Shown here piece by piece: positions 4,929 through 6,840 of a stretch of DNA of 6,840 nucleotides (its first letter is position 1; each line of letters opens with the position of its first letter). This DNA is from Bryobacterales bacterium (GTDB lineage Bacteria; Acidobacteriota; Terriglobia; Bryobacterales; Bryobacteraceae). Where the stretch lies: positions 1 through 6,840 of the forward strand of contig DNFG01000275.1 of NCBI GenBank assembly GCA_003487005.1, read 5' to 3'. Position numbers and translations under genes: made by a program. A model generated the notes under the pieces. That model ran no database searches, was not told where the DNA came from, and saw only the letters and a program-made list of their open reading frames with translations.

Positions 4929-5450
4929 ATGTCAATACCGTTCATCCCCATCCTGATTGCGGTTACCGCCGCTGGATTGATCGCGCTGCTTTATTACCGG
5001 CTGACGGCTTCGCGGCACCGGTTTGACGAGATGCCGGAGGACTGGGAGCAGATCGAGCCGTCGCGGTATGCGCCGCTGACGCGATTGCTGTCGCCGGAGG
5101 ATTTTGCGTTTCTGCGGACGCTGCCGGGTTACGATCCGAAGCTGGAGAAGACTCTGCGGCGCCGGCGGGTGGACGCGTTCCGGTACTATTTGCGTTCGTT
5201 GGAGAACGATTTCGACACCTTGCAGCGGGCGGGGCATCTGCTGATTGCGACGGGGCAGGGGTCGCCGATGCTGCGGGAGCAGCTTTTGCTGGCGCGGATC
5301 TCGTTCACCCGGGCGTTGTGGCAGGTACGGCTGGAACTGGTGCTATTCCGTTTGACAGGGCGGGCGGTGGAACCGGGGCGGCTGCTGGCCGCTTTGCAGG
5401 ATGCCTGTGGGGCGCTGCACCTGGATCCGAGCAGGACGGGCGCGGCCTGA
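4929..5450 (+). CDS. Single-pass membrane-anchored protein of unknown function (173 residues)
   Basis: The N-terminus is one hydrophobic segment (IPFIPILIAVTAAGLIALLYY, residues 3-23) followed by arginine and histidine, consistent with an anchor and a cytoplasmic body. The body is helical and rich in leucine and arginine, with RYAPLTRLLSPEDFAFLRTLPGY (46-68), KTLRRRRVDAFRYYLRSLENDFD (74-96) and a long helix LREQLLLARISFTRALWQVRLELVLFRLTG (114-143). I recall similar hypothetical proteins in Acidobacteriota but know no function. No Shine-Dalgarno sequence lies at a normal distance before the ATG, and no other in-frame start follows the upstream stop at 4839, so initiation may depend on leader structure. 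It follows the seven-helix protein on the same strand. Its stop is only 12 bases from that of the converging SprT-like gene. Confidence 0.78.
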   Translation: MSIPFIPILIAVTAAGLIALLYYRLTASRHRFDEMPEDWEQIEPSRYAPLTRLLSPEDFAFLRTLPGYDPKLEKTLRRRRVDAFRYYLRSLENDFDTLQRAGHLLIATGQGSPMLREQLLLARISFTRALWQVRLELVLFRLTGRAVEPGRLLAALQDACGALHLDPSRTGAA

Positions 5451-5462
5451 CGGCTGGGGCGA

Positions 5463-6215
5463 TCAGAAGGACAATGTCGCGGAACACAGCCGCTTGAGTT
5501 GCGCCTTGGCATCCGTGAGTCCCTCGAAGGCTTTCTCGGCGTCGCGGAAGCGGCGGTGATGGACCTTACGGCGGCCGTTTTCGAACTCGGTGGGGTGGAG
5601 AACGTGGAGCATTTCGTGAAACATGACATACTCGACGGCGAGGCGGGGGGCATCGGGGCGGTCGAGAAAGCGGCTGAGGACGATGGTCTGGTGGGCAGGG
5701 TCCCAGTGGCCGAGGTGGGTTCGGGAGGCGGAGCGGCTCCAGGCGAGGGAGACAGGGGGGATGGCGCCGTGGAAGTAACGGGTGTTGATGTCGTCGAAGA
5801 GTTGCTGGAGGTCGTAGTGGTTGCCGGCGGAACCACTGGTGTGTTTGCGGCCGTTGGACTGGCGGAGCCGTTCGAGGTCGGCGCGGACGGGGGGGGAGTT
5901 GAGCCAGACGCGGTAGCGGGACTGGAATTCCGGAGCCGGGCGGTGTCGGAAAATTTTGGAGATGAGGATTTCGGCAAGGGCTTCAAGAACGCCATCGGGA
6001 GCGTGGCGGAGGGCTTCGGAGAGGCCGATGTGCATTTCGCCGTCGCGGAGGCGGAGGGTGGAGATGGAGTTGGCGTAGGGGCGCCAGCGGAGGCGGACGG
6101 AGCGGACTTCGGCGGGAGAGCGGCGGACTTTGAGCCGCATCTGGCGGTAAACACGCCAGAAAGTCTCCTCGGGGGTCTCGCGATAGCCGTCCTCGAGTTC
6201 AAATGAGAGTTGCAT
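5463..6215 (-). CDS. SprT-like zinc metalloprotease with extra N-terminal domain
   Basis: A 250-residue protein with a C-terminal SprT-like domain (about 134-232). It begins YDLQQLFDDINTRYFHGAIPP, continues LGHWDPAHQTIVLSRFLD (168-185), and carries the zinc-protease motif HEMLH (H200, E201, H204) followed by VHHRRF with H219/H220 as the likely third ligand. SprT/Spartan-type proteins are cytoplasmic metalloproteases; eukaryotic Spartan cleaves DNA-protein crosslinks, but the bacterial role is poorly known and not assigned here. The first 120 residues (ELEDGYRET, RLRDGEMHIGLSEALRHAPDGVLEALAEILISKIF) form an additional module that I recall from acidobacterial homologues. The frame stays open upstream to 6335, with another ATG at 6233. 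The ATG at 6215 is preferred because recognisable similarity begins there and GGAAGG is adjacent, although its spacing is unusually short. It is divergent from fabH. Confidence 0.85.
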   Translation of the reverse strand: MQLSFELEDGYRETPEETFWRVYRQMRLKVRRSPAEVRSVRLRWRPYANSISTLRLRDGEMHIGLSEALRHAPDGVLEALAEILISKIFRHRPAPEFQSRYRVWLNSPPVRADLERLRQSNGRKHTSGSAGNHYDLQQLFDDINTRYFHGAIPPVSLAWSRSASRTHLGHWDPAHQTIVLSRFLDRPDAPRLAVEYVMFHEMLHVLHPTEFENGRRKVHHRRFRDAEKAFEGLTDAKAQLKRLCSATLSF

Positions 6216-6307
6216 CCCCTTCCGGAATAGCATATCAATGGAGTTTTGCGTCCTTTTTGGGACTGATGAATCGGAAACGTCCGCGCGTGGTGAGCGCCGC
6301 CCGGTAA

Positions 6308-6327
6308 CCGGCCGGAGCGCAGGCCGG
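6308..6327 (+). repeat. GC-rich inverted repeat upstream of fabH
   Basis: CCGGCC and GGCCGG are perfect 6-bp arms around an 8-base loop (GGAGCGCA). It ends about 7 bases before the AAAGGAAGG ribosome binding site of fabH. No T tract follows, so it is not a standard terminator. It may be a copy of a short dispersed palindromic repeat or a leader hairpin. Confidence 0.4.
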
Positions 6328-6333
6328 CAGGGC

Positions 6334-6342
6334 AAAGGAAGG
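6334..6342 (+). promoter_or_regulatory. fabH: Ribosome binding site that fixes the TTG start of fabH
   Basis: AAAGGAAGG lies 4-7 bases before the TTG at 6347-6349, depending on which bases pair with 16S rRNA. No ATG or GTG lies in frame at or near the expected N-terminus, so this site is the main support for a TTG start. Confidence 0.65.
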
Positions 6343-6346
6343 CTTC

Positions 6347-6840
6347 TTGCGTAACGTTAAAATCAGCGCGATCGGGACGTACGTTCCCCCGCGCGTTCTC
6401 ACCAACAGCGACCTGGAGAAGTTGGTCGATACATCGAATGAGTGGATTCTGGAGCGGACGGGGATTCTGGAGCGCCACATCGCGGATCCGGAGATGGCCA
6501 CGTCGGACCTGGCGGTGGAAGCGGGCAAGGCGGCTCTGGAGATGCGCGGGATCGACGCCGCGGAGTTGGACGCGATCCTGGTGTGCACTGTCACGCCCGA
6601 CCATTTTTTCCCGTCGACGGCGTGCCTGGTTCAACACCGGCTGGGGGCGAAACACGCGTGGGGATTTGATCTGATCGCGGCATGTTCGAGTTTTGTCTTC
6701 GGACTGACGACGGGTGCGCATCTGGTGGGTGCTGGGACGCACAAGAAGGTGCTGGTGATTGGGGCGGACACGATGTCCCGAATCATCGATTACACCGACC
6801 GCACGACGTGCGTTCTTTTCGGGGATGGCGCGGGGGCGAT
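6347..6840 (+). CDS. fabH: Beta-ketoacyl-ACP synthase III, N-terminal 164 residues (C-terminus beyond window)
   Basis: FabH (KAS III) joins acetyl-CoA to malonyl-ACP and starts fatty acid synthesis in the cytoplasm. The fragment shows the family landmarks in order: KISAIGTYVPPRVLTN (5-20), TSNEWILERTGILERHI (29-45) with the Trp and Arg that contact CoA, VCTVTPDHFFPSTACLVQ (79-96), the active-site stretch FDLIAACSSFVFGL (107-120) with catalytic C113, VLVIGADTMSRIID (135-148), and FGDGAGA (158-164). The commonly seen ACxGF appears here as ACSSF, a mild difference. The catalytic His and Asn lie beyond the window. The start is taken as TTG at 6347, preceded by AAAGGAAGG; there is no in-frame ATG nearby. 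No plsX or other lipid gene lies upstream, so this copy heads its own unit, and it may be one of several KAS III paralogues. Confidence 0.93.
   Translation, partial: MRNVKISAIGTYVPPRVLTNSDLEKLVDTSNEWILERTGILERHIADPEMATSDLAVEAGKAALEMRGIDAAELDAILVCTVTPDHFFPSTACLVQHRLGAKHAWGFDLIAACSSFVFGLTTGAHLVGAGTHKKVLVIGADTMSRIIDYTDRTTCVLFGDGAGA

Noticed and set aside
5499..6206. Plus-strand open frame of 235 codons antisense to the SprT-like gene
   Set aside because: The metalloprotease motif HEMLH and the SprT fold are in the minus frame; the plus frame is Gly/Glu/Val-rich filler.
6216..6335. Longer SprT-like protein starting at 6335
   Set aside because: The extra residues are Arg/Pro/Ser-rich, cover the GC hairpin, and lack similarity or a clear ribosome binding site.
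5186..6742. Minus-strand open frame of 518 codons across the 173-residue gene, SprT-like gene and fabH
   Set aside because: It crosses three convincing genes and encodes a Ser/Pro/Arg-rich low-complexity sequence with no recognisable domain.
1..6840. Defence system, CRISPR array, toxin-antitoxin pair, insertion sequence or prophage
   Set aside because: No repeat-spacer pattern, transposase, integrase, nuclease or toxin motif was seen; the XRE gene has no small toxin partner beside it.

Overview
The window is a GC-rich bacterial chromosome segment with ten protein-coding genes, two of them cut by the window edges. I see no tRNA, rRNA, CRISPR array, insertion sequence or phage gene. Several gene products (the paired membrane proteins, the 142-residue protein, the SprT-like protein with an extra N-terminal domain, an exported DinB protein) resemble uncharacterised families I associate from memory with Acidobacteriota, especially the Bryobacterales/Solibacter group. 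That placement is an inference and has not been tested by any search.

Left part (1-2147). A GNAT acetyltransferase fragment on the minus strand is divergent from an exported DinB-fold protein on the plus strand. The DinB gene converges on a small cupin gene, and their stop codons share bases in TTAG. Upstream of the cupin gene, on the same minus strand, lies pheA, a complete monofunctional prephenate dehydratase with a C-terminal ACT domain, which makes phenylpyruvate for phenylalanine synthesis.

Middle part (2148-3962). The region between pheA and a divergent regulator gene holds a palindrome (8-bp arms, 2-bp centre) lying inside the spacer of a plausible sigma70-type promoter. The regulator has an N-terminal XRE-type helix-turn-helix and a C-terminal LexA/S24-like fold in which the expected catalytic serine and lysine are not visible. 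It overlaps tail to tail with a helical protein of unknown function, which has a good promoter of its own. Next come a very small exported proline-rich protein and a perfect 10-bp stem that probably ends its transcript.

Right part (3963-6840). Two membrane-associated proteins of unknown function follow on the plus strand: a seven-helix protein and a single-anchor protein whose leader can fold into a two-stem structure. The second converges, 12 bases apart, on a minus-strand SprT-like zinc metalloprotease. Divergent from that gene is the first half of fabH (beta-ketoacyl-ACP synthase III), which appears to start at TTG after a strong ribosome binding site.

The genes do not form one pathway. 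pheA and fabH are core metabolism; the rest are regulatory, envelope or unknown genes, mostly in single-gene transcription units. The best leads for something undescribed are the XRE/degenerate-S24 regulator with its palindrome next to pheA, the two unknown membrane proteins with the structured leader, and the tiny exported proline-rich protein.
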